Source: Knufia peltigerae
Lineage: Eukaryota > Ascomycota > Eurotiomycetes > Chaetothyriales > Trichomeriaceae
NCBI GenBank assembly: GCA_030247855.1
Contig: JAPDRN010000007.1
Span: forward strand, 599,117 to 663,116
DNA: 64,000 nucleotides
Reading direction: 5' to 3'
In this document: one piece after another, positions 42,577 to 53,919 of the stretch
How positions within the stretch are numbered: position 1 is the stretch's first letter
Layout of the letters: each line of letters starts with the position of its first letter
The notes under the pieces: model-generated
Databases searched by the model: none
What the model was told of the DNA's origin: nothing
Seen by the model: only the letters and a program-made list of their open reading frames with translations
Position numbers and translations under genes: made by a program

Positions 42577-44246
42577 TAGGGTCTTGTCCAGAATGAACTT
42601 GTGGACTTGAGAGAATATCTGTGGCGCTCCGGGGGTGGAAGGGGTGTTTGTGGTCTGTCCCGATCAAGCTGTGACTTTGGAACTTTATCTGCCAAACGGC
42701 ATTTTGCCAGAGGACTTGGAATGGATTGACAATCAATGATATGACGATACCTATGTTTTTTTTATGTTTTTTTTATGTTTTTTTTGGCGGAAAATTCGCA
42801 TATAGAAGAAATTCATGACCTATCACTATATACCTGTCTGCTCAGAGTCAAGCCGATCCTACCCTGTGACATGAGCCTTGTGATCCGATGAGGTCAATAC
42901 GATACTAGATATATTGATGACAGACAGGAGGAGCTATCACTTCTGCTGTACTCGGAAAATCAAATGCAATTTCGACTGGAAGATCCGTTTCCCTGGAAAG
43001 CATCGAACGGATTACGAGGCTGTAGGAGCAGGGCACTATTTATCAAACCTCTGCCATATATATCTCGTATCCCAGTACTTGTCACCAAGAGCAGGAAATG
43101 TATTTTGGGTGGCTTGATTCACACGCATACCCCTTATGACAACCCTGGCCCTGACTATTTTGACACGACATCGTCTGAGACGTTCCAGCATCAGACATCG
43201 ACACACGAGGCTGAGGTAAACGTTTTACCTAGCAGATTGCAAAGTACCAAACGCCGTGACATTGTCATCGTCGTCGAATCAGAGAAATGGTGCGCCCAAA
43301 CAGTGTAGAAACCCCGACGCGGATAGCATCTCGATAGCGTGAATTTTGATAGGAGTACATTACCATACGCATTCTGGTGGATCTACCAGGAGTGCTACTA
43401 ACACACCTTGACGATACGGATACTCACTACGGAGTAACACGACTACTGGTACTTGGTAGCTTGCCATGGTTTCGTCATCCCATGTCCTTGGTCGTTGTAT
43501 GTGTACTGTATTGCTTCTAAACCGTACATAATATATCCACCTCCGAGATACCGCTCGAAGGAAGATTTTGACCAATGAAATCTTCGTTTTGCCTCAGCGA
43601 TGAAGTGTTCGTCTGTCCTTGGTGATATCGTCCCGATTGTCTATCCGTCCCATAAAGCAGTCATACAAGCCCCGAGTGACGGATGGAGATAGGCCAACAG
43701 TGGATGAGATATGGAACCGACGCACAACAGCATAGACCCAGTCCATAAGCGGCTCCCCTGCTGATCAACTGGGAGCCAAAAAAGAAACCTCTAGAGGCAT
43801 TTTATTGCCGGATCCGTTGCCGGACGCATTCCTGTTGGTTCGGCTCCGCGGCTTCACCGCTGCGAAGCTCTGCCAGTAAATAGGCTCCTTCTCGTCTTCG
43901 TTCCTGAAACCTGTTGGCGAAGAACAGTCGCAGGTTGAAACAAGATACTCACTGACTCGAGAGTATTGCCAGCGAGCTTGGAAGATTCGACATGATCGGA
44001 AAAGGGATGGGCAGCTGCGACAGAGACATGCGGCCATCATCCTGTAAACCGATATGCCGTCCAGACCAGAACGTCGACGCATCTCTCAGCCTCTTTGCTG
44101 GCCCTTCTTTTCACAACATATTCGAGAATTCGTTGTATCGAAGGGGTTCATCTTGCTATGTAGAGACCAGCATGCCGTCGTCCCTTTTCGTTGCTGTTGT
44201 TCCGTATTCACCTCGTCGAGAAGTAAATGGTCCAGAAAGAGTTCTC
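42577..44246. other. Convergent intergenic between two MFS transporters
   Basis: 1.67 kb expected to hold two 3' ends. It contains the 11 bp tandem repeat at 42753-42785 and one TACGGAGTA at 43428-43436. Frames of up to 115 codons (42964-43308 plus, 43765-44082 minus) show nothing recognisable. Confidence 0.5.
42753..42785. repeat. Three tandem copies of ATGTTTTTTTT
   Basis: Three perfect 11 bp units, each ATG followed by eight T, about 175 bp past the FucP-like stop codon. It may lie in the 3' UTR or terminator and is liable to slippage. Confidence 0.9.
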
Positions 44247-46436
44247 CTAAACTCCGAGACCAGACTCGTACGATAAGGTTCTCAAAATCGTCGCATCGTT
44301 ACCGTCACGTTCAGTATCTCCTTCCTTTGGTTGTGTCTCCTTGGTTCTCTCCATCCCTTTCTCCTTCCCAACCACGCCAACCATCTCTGGGAGAGCCCCC
44401 TGAACCGGCGCCTTTTCGAATCGATTGTTCTCTCCATTCTCTACTTGGCCTTCCTTTCTGGCTTTCTCCTCCTTTTCCCTCTTCGCGCTCCGCTCTCGCT
44501 CTAGCCTTTGCTTTCTCCACTTCGGGCCCAAAAAGTACACAACCCAAAGCATGGGGCTCGTGGCGACTAGAAACAGAGTGAGAAAGGTAAAAGTCCAACC
44601 CCTTCCCCAGGCATTGATCATCGGGATCACCGCAGCCGTCGCCCCAGCACCCAAAAGGCATCGGACGACATTGTTCGCAGCTGTTGCGGTTGCCGGACTT
44701 TTCGGGTAAAAGTCGATCAACAGAGTACTCGTCACATTGAACGCAATGCCCATGCTGAGACTCATGAAGAACAGCACGACCACCATCGCCGCCAGGGGTC
44801 CATTGATCTGCATGATCCAGCCAAACAAGCACACCAGGACCGCAGTAGAGTAGACCGCGGGCATCGCCACCTGTAGTCTCACCCTTTCAATGGGAAAATT
44901 GGACAAGTCCTGGTCACGGCCTTTCTTGATCGCGACTCCTAGTCTCCTGCACCACCGCGCGAAATTGCGATCGAGAAGTTGTCCATTTACCAAGGCTGCG
45001 CACATCGAACCCACACCCATCGGGATGTAGCACAGACCGATTTGCAAAACGCTGAAATTGTAAATCTGCTCGAATTGAGAGGGTATGGCGGCTGTGACGT
45101 CGTAGAATGCTGCAAACAGGAACGCGTTGTAAAACAGCAACAGGAAATTTTCCTTGTCGAGGATCAAGACCATCGAGCGTAATGGGTTGGGAAAGCGGAA
45201 TTTCTGCCTCTGTGTCGCCATCGTCTCTGCCTCATCCGTCGTAGACATGTAATCCTCCGACCGCATATTGCGTGCTTTTCTGATGGCGAGGTAGTTCATC
45301 AGCGACATACTCCACCCCTTGGGTGGTATCGAGCCATTGCCGACTTGATTCCGTGCTAGAGATATCTCCGTTAATTTCACATAGGGCCAACAAGACCGGA
45401 AACCATGCGCACCTGTTTCGGGGAAGAAAATCCCAAAGACGATCAGGAAAGCGGCGCCCATGATTGTCAAGAACCAGAAAATTGCCCTCCAGCCCAGAAA
45501 CTCCGCCAGGAGGCCACCGACGACAGGGCCTATCGCCGGTCCCAGCAGGGATCCTGCGAGGGTGAAGCCCATGTACTTCCCACGCTCGGCCGGCGTGGCG
45601 ACGTCAGACACGACGGCGCTACACATTGCGATGGTCGCCCCACTGCCTGTGCTCTGTATGCACCGCAGTACGAACAGAGCCGCGTAGCTGTTCTGGAGCG
45701 CCAGAGCGATGTTCGCGACGATGTAGACGACGAAGCAGACTGGGGAGCCACGATCAGCACATGGGCAAGACTGGAGGGGCCCCACTCGGGGACGAGAAGA
45801 AGAAACTCACCGGCATACGCAGGACGCCGTCCGGCGGCGTCTGCAAAGTCCCCGACGAGCGTCGGAGCGAGGCCTTGAAATATCTGTAATAACAATCGCC
45901 CACCGATGATTAGTTGTTCAGTTCACACGAGACGGGGAGTTGGGACGGCTGCCCACCATGTACGATGTCAGAGTCAGATTGATAAGAGAGTCCGAGACAT
46001 TGAGATCCCTGGCCAGCGGCACGAGGGCGGGGAAGTAGATCTGGCCCGAGACCGGTGAGAAGAAGCCGGCCCACGAGGCTATGAAGACGATGAACCTCTT
46101 CTGGTTCTTGGTGAAGACCGAGTAGACCGGTCCGGCGGCCGAGGCGTTGGTCGTCGTCCGCTGGGCGTGCATCTGCTGCCCGTCCCGTGTCGGTTGGTCC
46201 TGCTCGGTGCGGATCCTCTCCATGGCGACAGGATGCCCATCGTCGTCGGCCGTCGTCGCGGCGGGCACGTGCTCGGAGGATCCAGACGAACTGGACCGGT
46301 ACGGCTGTTGTCCTCGACCGGAATCGTTGTTGACCTCGACCTCCTTGGTCGGAGAGCGTCGTCTGCCACTCAACGATTGTCGACCATCGAGACCATCTTG
46401 TTGTTCACGTTCAATCGTCGACGGCGCGCTCGACAT
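44247..46436 (-). CDS. MFS multidrug-type transporter, DHA1 family
   Basis: Drug:H+ antiporter-type major facilitator of 681 residues. Exons 46436-45957, 45883-45811 and 45739-44247, introns 73 and 71 nt (GTGGGC and GTGAGT donors). A long hydrophilic, Ser/Arg-rich N-terminal tail of about 105 residues precedes helix 1 (VFIASWAGFFSPVSGQIYFP). The small second exon encodes IFQGLAPTLVGDFADAAGRR, the motif-A region of the family, and joins to VCFVVYIVANIALALQNSYA. GGLLAEFLGWRAIFWFLTI fits helix 5 and motif C. A cytoplasmic loop follows helix 6, and the C-terminus is a charged Arg/Lys/Glu-rich tail. Fungal homologues export toxic compounds or polyamines; substrate is not predictable. Confidence 0.9.
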
Positions 46437-47217
46437 CCGGCGCGGTCAAGCCTCTTTTCCCCGGTTCAATTTTCTGACTCCCCGTGGTAATTAAGGCGTC
46501 CAAAGAATCGATCCGCCTTGATTGCTGACTCAGGCTCGAGACATACAATCTCTTTCTCTGATACGGAGTACTGGAAAACAAGCCTCGGCTAAGAATTATC
46601 GTTGGCTTCATCCACCAGACTTTTGGACGTATTCGAAGTAACTCGTAGAACAACTCTTGGATGTTCTTTATTGTGAGTTTGAAACACGCGGGACACGATG
46701 ATATCAACAATAAAAAAAAATTGCCCATCGAAAGGCGGTCGAGATTTCTCTCTCTCTATCTCTTCTCTGTCCCCCACCGATTTTCCCGGAGCATCTGCTG
46801 GTCCATTCAGCGGACGGCAGTTAGAAAATGCAGCGTCGTGCATTTTATGGCCTGTGCAACATTGTGTATTTCTTCGTACGTTGTAAAAACCACCGTCTTT
46901 GCCGGTTCATGTCGTCAAATACAGCCGTCATTACAATCCATAACAGCCTCATCTGTGCCGCAATAGCCGATCAACAACGGACTTTCTCCGCCCGGTTGAA
47001 TTTCCCTTTTGACCCCAAAAAACTCCAAATCTTTGTCGACGCGACGCCGATGCAAGATACGGGGAGATTGATTTGTTGATATTACACGCGTTTGATACAC
47101 CGTATTCACCTTGCATATTACCCGAGTCACCCAAGTGTCTTGGATTCGACCTACTACTTTGTTACTGTATGGGTGCATTGCGCACACACACACACCCCTC
47201 CAACCGGGACCAAATGA
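46437..47217. promoter_or_regulatory. Divergent promoter DHA1 transporter / STN1
   Basis: 781 bp between divergent starts. It holds TACGGAGTA at 46562-46570 and ACGCGT at 47086-47091, the latter 127 bp upstream of STN1. A CA run occurs just before the STN1 start. A short out-of-frame ATG at 47214 (ATG AAT GCA GAA ACC TGA) overlaps the STN1 start and could lower its translation. Confidence 0.5.
47086..47091. promoter_or_regulatory. MCB-like ACGCGT upstream of STN1
   Basis: ACGCGT 127 bp upstream of the STN1 start codon. S-phase timing would suit a factor that recruits Pol alpha to telomeres, but the site is a single 6-mer. Confidence 0.4.
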
Positions 47218-48213
47218 ATGCAGAAACCTGACGTCAAAGTCCACCACAACCACAACAACACCGACGACGACGACGGCTCACCCTCACAGCAAACCCTGAC
47301 CTTCCACCCGGCCTGGTCGTTCAAAGCGTCAGAGACCTGGTCACGATGGGTCAAATTGACGGCCCACGAGATACACCATGTCCTCAAACCACATGAAAAG
47401 TACGCCGAGACGACGACGACGACGATAACCGCCACATTGACGACCCCCCACCATCATCACCATGGCCATGGCCATGGCCACCACCGCCGTCGTGACGCAC
47501 CCTTGTTGCTCTTCTACCTCAACCATCCCATCCAGTTCGTTCAGATCGTTGGTGTCGTGGTCGCGTTTGACGAATACTATGAGAAATTTTGGCTCTTGAC
47601 CATCGACGACAGTAGCGGATCCACACTCGACGTGACTTGTCCCAAGCCAGAGAAGGAAAAGGATAAACAGAAGCAGACGGGTGGTGGTGGTGGTGGTCGA
47701 TCAAATGCTACAAACAAGAATGCCGTTGATGAACGAACCACCAACGACGACCGACAACGAGTCGGAGAAGCAGAAGAAGATGAGGAAGAGGTCCTCCTCC
47801 TCCACCGAACCCTCCCGCACCTGAAAATCGGCACCGTGGTGCAGGCCAAGGGGACCCTCTCGACCTTTCGGTCGTGCCGCCAACTCTCCCTCCTCCGCCT
47901 GAACGTGGTGGCCGACACGGCGCGCGAGATGGCCCTGGTCGCGTCTCGCACCTCGTTCCTGACCTCGACGCTGTCCAAGCCTTGGGACCTGTCCCCGGGC
48001 GAGTCACAGAACCTCCGGTCCGAGGCCGAGGGCGAAAGGGCCCGAGAGACCGAGCGCGCCCACCGCAGGAGGCGGAGGGAGGTCAGGGAGAGGCGGCGGG
48101 AAGAGCGCCACGCCCGGATCATCGCAAAGGCGTACGAGAGGGACGAAGGTCACAGGGCAAGGGCCGCAGACGAGGCCAGGATCGCCGGGGAGGCGGTCCT
48201 CGAGGCACTTTGA
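47218..48213 (+). CDS. STN1: Stn1-like telomere-capping OB-fold protein (CST complex)
   Basis: Single exon, 331 residues. The N-terminal region matches fungal Stn1: TLTFHPAWSFKASETWSRWV, then VKLTAHEIHHVL, then the OB-fold strand LFYLNHPIQFVQIVGVVVAF and LLTIDDSSGSTLDVTC. After an insertion, HLKIGTVVQAKGTLSTFRSC and RQLSLLRLNVVADTAREMAL complete the fold, followed by RTSFLTSTLSKPWDLS and a basic coiled-coil-like C-terminus. Stn1 with Ten1 and a Cdc13/Ctc1 protein binds telomeric single strands and stimulates fill-in synthesis by Pol alpha. Two low-complexity insertions are unusual: a histidine-rich run between the first blocks (residues about 79-91) and a lysine/glycine/asparagine-rich segment within the OB fold. 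No second wHTH domain is present, as is common in fungi. Confidence 0.85.
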   Translation: MQKPDVKVHHNHNNTDDDDGSPSQQTLTFHPAWSFKASETWSRWVKLTAHEIHHVLKPHEKYAETTTTTITATLTTPHHHHHGHGHGHHRRRDAPLLLFYLNHPIQFVQIVGVVVAFDEYYEKFWLLTIDDSSGSTLDVTCPKPEKEKDKQKQTGGGGGGRSNATNKNAVDERTTNDDRQRVGEAEEDEEEVLLLHRTLPHLKIGTVVQAKGTLSTFRSCRQLSLLRLNVVADTAREMALVASRTSFLTSTLSKPWDLSPGESQNLRSEAEGERARETERAHRRRRREVRERRREERHARIIAKAYERDEGHRARAADEARIAGEAVLEAL

Positions 48214-49159
48214 AAAGAAAAAAAACACAGAATACACTCAACTCGCTTTCATGGTCGGTTTTGATCACAGGCGGCAGGCCACAATAATGGTGGACGCTGG
48301 GCGACGCACATCATCAAGCCATGATGATGGACCCCCAGGGGTTTTCCTTGAAATACAAATTATACAGCCAATGTTATGTGTACTCCGTATAAATGCTGAT
48401 AAACATCAAGTTGACTGGCACGGCACATGCCTGTACAGTGTACCACGCCTATTGATTCCTCTTCTCACCTCACCTCCCCAAACGTTCTTCAAGAGTCCGA
48501 TGGAATTGTACCATTCATGGCAAATTCAAGAAAGTCCTCGAGAAAAGCAAAAAAAGAATTATAGAAGAAAGTCTTTGAATTTCTGACAATGTACAGTACT
48601 AAAGAATCGTCGCCCTCACCAAGATTGCTTGCTCGACCCTGTAGCGTGGCTGTGGCTCTCACACCACCCAACCTCTCTATCGCGCTCCTCTCCGGTGGTC
48701 GTCTCCCTCTCTCTCTTCTCTCGCGCTCTGAATTAACCCCGACAAGCCTTGGAATGGGACTTCAAAAGACCTGAATAATCATGGAAAACATGGCGAGCCA
48801 TAATCAGGTTCTTTCTCCCATCGAATCCGCTCCCTTCACTTTTGTGTACTACTAAGACACAACGCCGAAAAAAAAGTAACTCCACCCAGCCAGTAGATGA
48901 AGGCGCAATGTATTTGCTGACTAAAACACATTCTCTCTATCGCTTTCGAGTGCAGTCGATGGTCTCTCATTGAAGTATTCTCAATGGTAAGGAAATTTTG
49001 TTCAAGAGTCCGACCAATCCGCTGTGCTGTAAATGCTAAAACATGGTGGCTCACGCCGGGTATCAATGCACATCTGCTCAACCTCCCCACAAGCGGCCGT
49101 CAGTCAAGTATTAGTGTTCGAATGGTATTCTGTTATACACATGGATCATCCTAAAGGAT
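48214..49159. other. Convergent intergenic, STN1 / eIF4G
   Basis: 946 bp with two converging 3' ends. It contains TACTCCGTA at 48381-48389. Nothing else stands out. Confidence 0.5.
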
Positions 49160-52100
49160 TTACTCCGGTTTGCCCGGTGATCTTGGTCGTTCTCCATCGA
49201 CATTCGGCTGTGCTTTTTGTGTGGGGGGAGAGGCAGGGTTTGACGGCGGTGAGCCTGGTGCCTCGTTCTCAAGACCTGCAAGCGCACTACATGAACTCGT
49301 CAGTATTTAGTCATATTGAGCTCGAGGGATCTGGGTCTTACCTGAAAGCATTTGTGCTCGACTCATCCTTCTTCTCTTTACCGGCCGGAGGTGTGCCAGT
49401 ACGGCTACTGTTAGCACTATCGTCTCCACGGGCCAACAAGCCTCCAGGTCCAAGACCGCGTCGGCCGCTGTTGGTACGTCCGCCCAGCAGGCTGGGCGGT
49501 CCAAGTGTGCCAGCACCAGTGTTGCTGGGATTGCGGGCATTGCGGTTACCAAGTCTCCGGAGGTCGTCGGTGCCAACGCGATTCGACGTGTCGGGAGGTG
49601 GCATCTGTCCTCCGTAGCCACTGAAGCTTCGGACATCGCCACGACCCATGGCAAGTCTACCTCCACCACCACGTCCACCTTGCTGAGCAAGTCTCTGAAG
49701 TTCAGCTTCTCGGGCCTTTCGTTCAGCCTCTTCGTGGATCTCGGTAATGGTCTTAGGACCTTTGTCGTCCTCTTTCGACACCCAACCCTTGGATCGGAGA
49801 TCGACCACATCCATGAGCATGAACCGAAGACGACTGGGTAGATCTGGTATGGCAATCATGTGGTTGATGCGGTCGAAGTAGACATCCATTCGACCCTTGC
49901 CCTTGCTTTCTGGATCATCGAGCTGCTTACCGACCGTTCGCAGCAGACTCGTCAGACTTTCAATCTCAGCCTCCTCAGGGGTGCCTTCGTAGTCGACCAG
50001 TTTCTTCACGCATTCGTGCATAATGCGCTCGGTCAACATCTGGAGCTTGAACAATTCACCAATGAACTTGACTAGACCAAGACCCCGTCTCTTGGCAGCT
50101 GCGGCGATGTAGTATTCATCGGACAGCATGACGGCTTCCTGGTTCTCGCCCTCTTTTGCGCTAGGTAAGTTGATCTTCCATCCTCGTTCGAATTCCTCTT
50201 GACACCGATTGAGAAGATATTTTCGGAAAAGATTGCCGCCTGTAACCACATTGCCAAGCTTATCCTTGATGCCCTCATCTCTAATGTCTGGACTCATGCT
50301 TTCCAACATTCTACGACAGAAAGCAGCGTACATTGGCGCCCAGTGAGCTTCATCGGTTGCTTTTTCGAAAGTGAGCTGGATGACTTGACGTAGGGTACGA
50401 CCATCCGTCTCATGCTTAGATTGTGCAGCAATATCCAAGATTTGATCGGCAATCCTGTCGAATTTCTCGGGAGTCATCTTGTTGAGTGCTGCCTTGACCT
50501 TGCGCTGCACCACATCGGGCTCCATCAAGCCATCGCCACCAGGAGCTGGGCCGGCGCCTGCAGCACCTTGACCGATACTGCGCGGTTTCCATCCGGTTGA
50601 AGATGTTTCCAGAGCAGTGATGCTCATGCCTGCGGTCAAAGGCATTGACTTGTTTTCTTCCTGGGCATGCTTAGCATTTTGCTTACCACGCTTGCTCTCG
50701 GCACGAGAGCCACCTCGACTGGCTCCACCAACGCGAGGAGAACCCGGAATGGGGCCAAGCGGACCGCTGGAGGGAGTGCGACCCATGGCAGGGGCCATCT
50801 GGCCAGGTCGACCAAACTGAGCGAACGGATTGCTGGCCATTGCTCCACTTCTAAGAGCCGCATTGGAAGCCGCAAATCGCTGCTCAGAAGTCGTACCGGG
50901 GGGCAGACTTGGACGAGCACCTCCGAAGCTGCCCATGGGACCACCAAAGTTGCTCATCGCGGCCGGCCCACGGGACGAGGGGTTGCGACCACCCATGCCC
51001 GAAGGAGTTCTTGCAGACGCACCTGGTCGGGAGGAAGTGTCGCCGTCACCCAGTGCATCCCTGATACGAGTGTCCCAGTCCAAAGTTGGCTTCTCTTTGA
51101 AGATAGACTGGAATTGCAATAGGAATTCCTTGTCGTATTTGAACTTTCGGTCAGCAGGAGCACTTGCGTTGAGGGCGGGGTTTGGCGACGCAATCTCAGA
51201 GGGATATTGGACTTTTGACAGATCCGCAAGCTTCTGGGCTGATTGAAGAGCTTTCAATGTCGCACTTGGCTCAGGTGGCTCGACAGGCTTCTTCGTGTCG
51301 AGAGTGAGCTCTGCGGCCTTGCCACGCTTCGCTGGAGCCTTTGCAGTAGGAGGAGGCATGGAAACATCCGAAACCGGGGTAGCTGTGCCGCTTTCAGCAG
51401 GAGTATGCGCAGCAGGGCTTTCAGTAGAAGCTGGAGTGCCGAAGGGGTTGGCCTTGAGTTCTGCAAACATCTTCTTGCTCGCATCGTCGGTGGCTGTTCC
51501 GGACGACTTCTCTTTCTCTCGGGCGAGCTCTTCGTCTTCGGCCTTGCGCTCCATTTCTTTCATGTTGGCCTCATAAGCCGCAGCATCTTCTTCTTCCTTC
51601 TTTCGCTTTGCTTCTACTTCGGCTGCCTTCTTCTTTTTGTACTCCTCTTCACGGCGAGCTTCTTCCGCTTCTAATGCTGCCATCTCGGCTTCAATTGCAT
51701 CAAAGTCGATCTCGTCCTCGTCTGGTTTGGCAGGCACTGCAGGTTCATCTTTATGCTTCTCGTCTGCCTTCTCAGCTTCGGCCGTCTCTGTCGGCTTTTC
51801 AACTGTATCGTTCGTAGCGCCCTTATCGGAATCTTTTGCCTTGGTCTCGGCTGGGGACGCTTCCTGCTCAGGAACATCGGAGGTGTCTTTGCCCGTCTGC
51901 GCAGACGGCGCAGACTCCTTAGCCTCAAGCTTGTTCTTTGCCTCATCCTCTGCAATTTTCTTCGCGATGGCCTCCTGCATTGACTTCCTGGCTTCCTCAG
52001 CCGTCTTCACACTCGCACTATCGGTGCGATTATGGGTGTTGTCGGCAGCACTCGCCGTCCGAGGAGGAGGCGTGGGCGCTGTCTGTGAAGCAGCAGCGGA

Positions 52101-53919
52101 CATTGCTGTGGCGCTCGCAGGAGACGCAGGTGGCTTATTGAAAGAAACAACCTCACCAGCAGTATTCTTGATCTGGATGGCGGCACTTTTCTTGGGGGGA
52201 ATAGTATAGGCGGGTTTCTGGCCAGATACACTGGGGGTACGTGCGGTTTGCGCAGGTCCAGAAGGACCAGGAGTGTGAGGAGCTTGGCCTACACTTGAAC
52301 CAGGTCGATCAGGAGCAGACATCTGTGATGACTGCCTGGACATCGAAGGTGGCCCGCCTTGATTGCTGTAGGCAGCTTGCATGTTTGGCGGATATGCATT
52401 TTGTTGAAACGGGGGTCGGGGAGACTGCGGTGGCATGTATTGGGGAGGGTATTGTCCCTGCATACCTGCTTGTCCATGAAACTGTTGCTGATAATGCATC
52501 TCGATGCTTGGATCAGCTCGGGTTGGAAGCCCAAAGCCCTGTGCTCTTGCAGTCAGAAAATGTTCAAAATTACCACTTTCGGGAGAAAGGTCGGGATAAG
52601 AAAGACAACTAGGGGGAGGTGCAGCAACGGGAAGATTCGCAAGATCGGGGCGATAGTGGTCCGAGGCGGGATCTCTGCTGAAAAGGGGTCCTTCCTCAAG
52701 TCCACCCCTACCAGAACCTCTGCCGCGGCCACCTTGACGACCACCGCGGCCTCGGCCTCTTGTAGGTCTGCCACCTCTCTCTCTCGAGGGTTCATCACGG
52801 GAAGAAACTTGCGACGGGTGGTGCTTTACATATTGGGGTCCCATGTAATATCCATTGGGTTGTCCGGGCATTCCCTGCATACCGCCGACCATGTGCATCT
52901 GATTCATATTCGGCGTCCCAGGGGTGGCATTGACGAGGGCAGGGCTTCGGGTGCCCATGGCGGGAGAGCCTTGGAAGGGCATCTGTTGGCCTCGACCAGC
53001 GTACTGGCCTTGCATGGCGCGACCATTTGGTGGCTGGCGGAACGACTGATGAGGCGAGTATTGCATCGGCTGCTGGTATGGAGGGTTGAAATTCTTGTTT
53101 CCTCTGCCTCCTTGGAAGTTGCCACCCCGGTTAGGAGCGGATGGCATACCAGCATCACTATGAACCGACTGCGAGGAGCCTCGTCGCATGTGTTCCTGCT
53201 GAAGACCAAACTGTGGGTGAGCTCGAGGCATCATCTAATTATGTCAGCGACCGGTATAATCAATATTTCTTCTTGCGTCTACTTACCTGATCCCCTGAGT
53301 CTCGCGGCACAACTGGCATATCCCCAAAAGTATAACCGTTACTAGAGCCGGTGATGGATGTGGGGGGACGACCTCCAACGAGGTGGGAGGGCTGAGGAAT
53401 TGGAGATGGCGAGTTCGAAGCAGCACTGTCTCTTGGATTCAGTTGGCTCACACCCAAGTTTGATGTGTTCTGATGAGCAAGAGACGGCGTTCCCATTGCG
53501 GGAGAACTGGAGGGATTGCCGAACGAGCCAAAGGTGACACCGGGTTTGGTTTGAGGGCCGGTCGGTACAGTACCGTTGGGTGGAAAAGCGCTGGCACCGG
53601 CGGGGGTGACAGTCGTTGAAGTTTTGCGTGTGTGGTCAGGCAGTGATACGTTGCCGTTGACCGAGGGAATCGCGGGTATGGTGGGATTTCTTCCGTTTAC
53701 AGATTCGCTATGACCGTGTGCTGGCGGAGCACCTCCAACTGCTGCAGACATCTTGTTGGGCTCCGATGCATTTGGTTTTGCGGAAGAAGGGTTGGTGGCG
53801 GATGGAAGCGAGGTTCGGCCTTGTGAAGCCAAATTCGATCCGTTCGCAAGGTTTGGGGTTTGAGCAGACGAAACAGGTCTCGATCGACTGGTGGAGGACT
53901 GCCTAGGCGTGCTAGTCAT
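49160..53919 (-). CDS. Translation initiation factor eIF4G
   Basis: Scaffold of the cap-binding complex eIF4F, linking eIF4E, eIF4A, Pab1 and eIF3. Exons 53919-53287, 53234-49342 and 49286-49160 (introns 52 and 55 nt) give 1550 residues. The first ATG in the upstream open frame is 53919 (MTSTPRQSS); a further 5' exon cannot be excluded. The N-terminal 900 residues are Pro/Gln/Ser/Gly-rich with an RGG-type patch, then an acidic coiled coil (EAEMAALEAEEARREEEYKK). The eIF4E-binding motif YDKEFLL starts at Y911. The MIF4G domain begins near residue 1131 (MTPEKFDRIADQILDIAAQS). No MA3 domain follows, as in yeast. The last intron is required to recover the tail NAFSALAGLENEAPGSPPSN; reading through it stops after NAFR. 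Confidence 0.93.

Noticed and set aside
51637..52209. 190-codon plus-strand frame opposite eIF4G
   Set aside because: A Ser/Ala/Phe-rich antisense shadow of the eIF4G acidic coiled coil.
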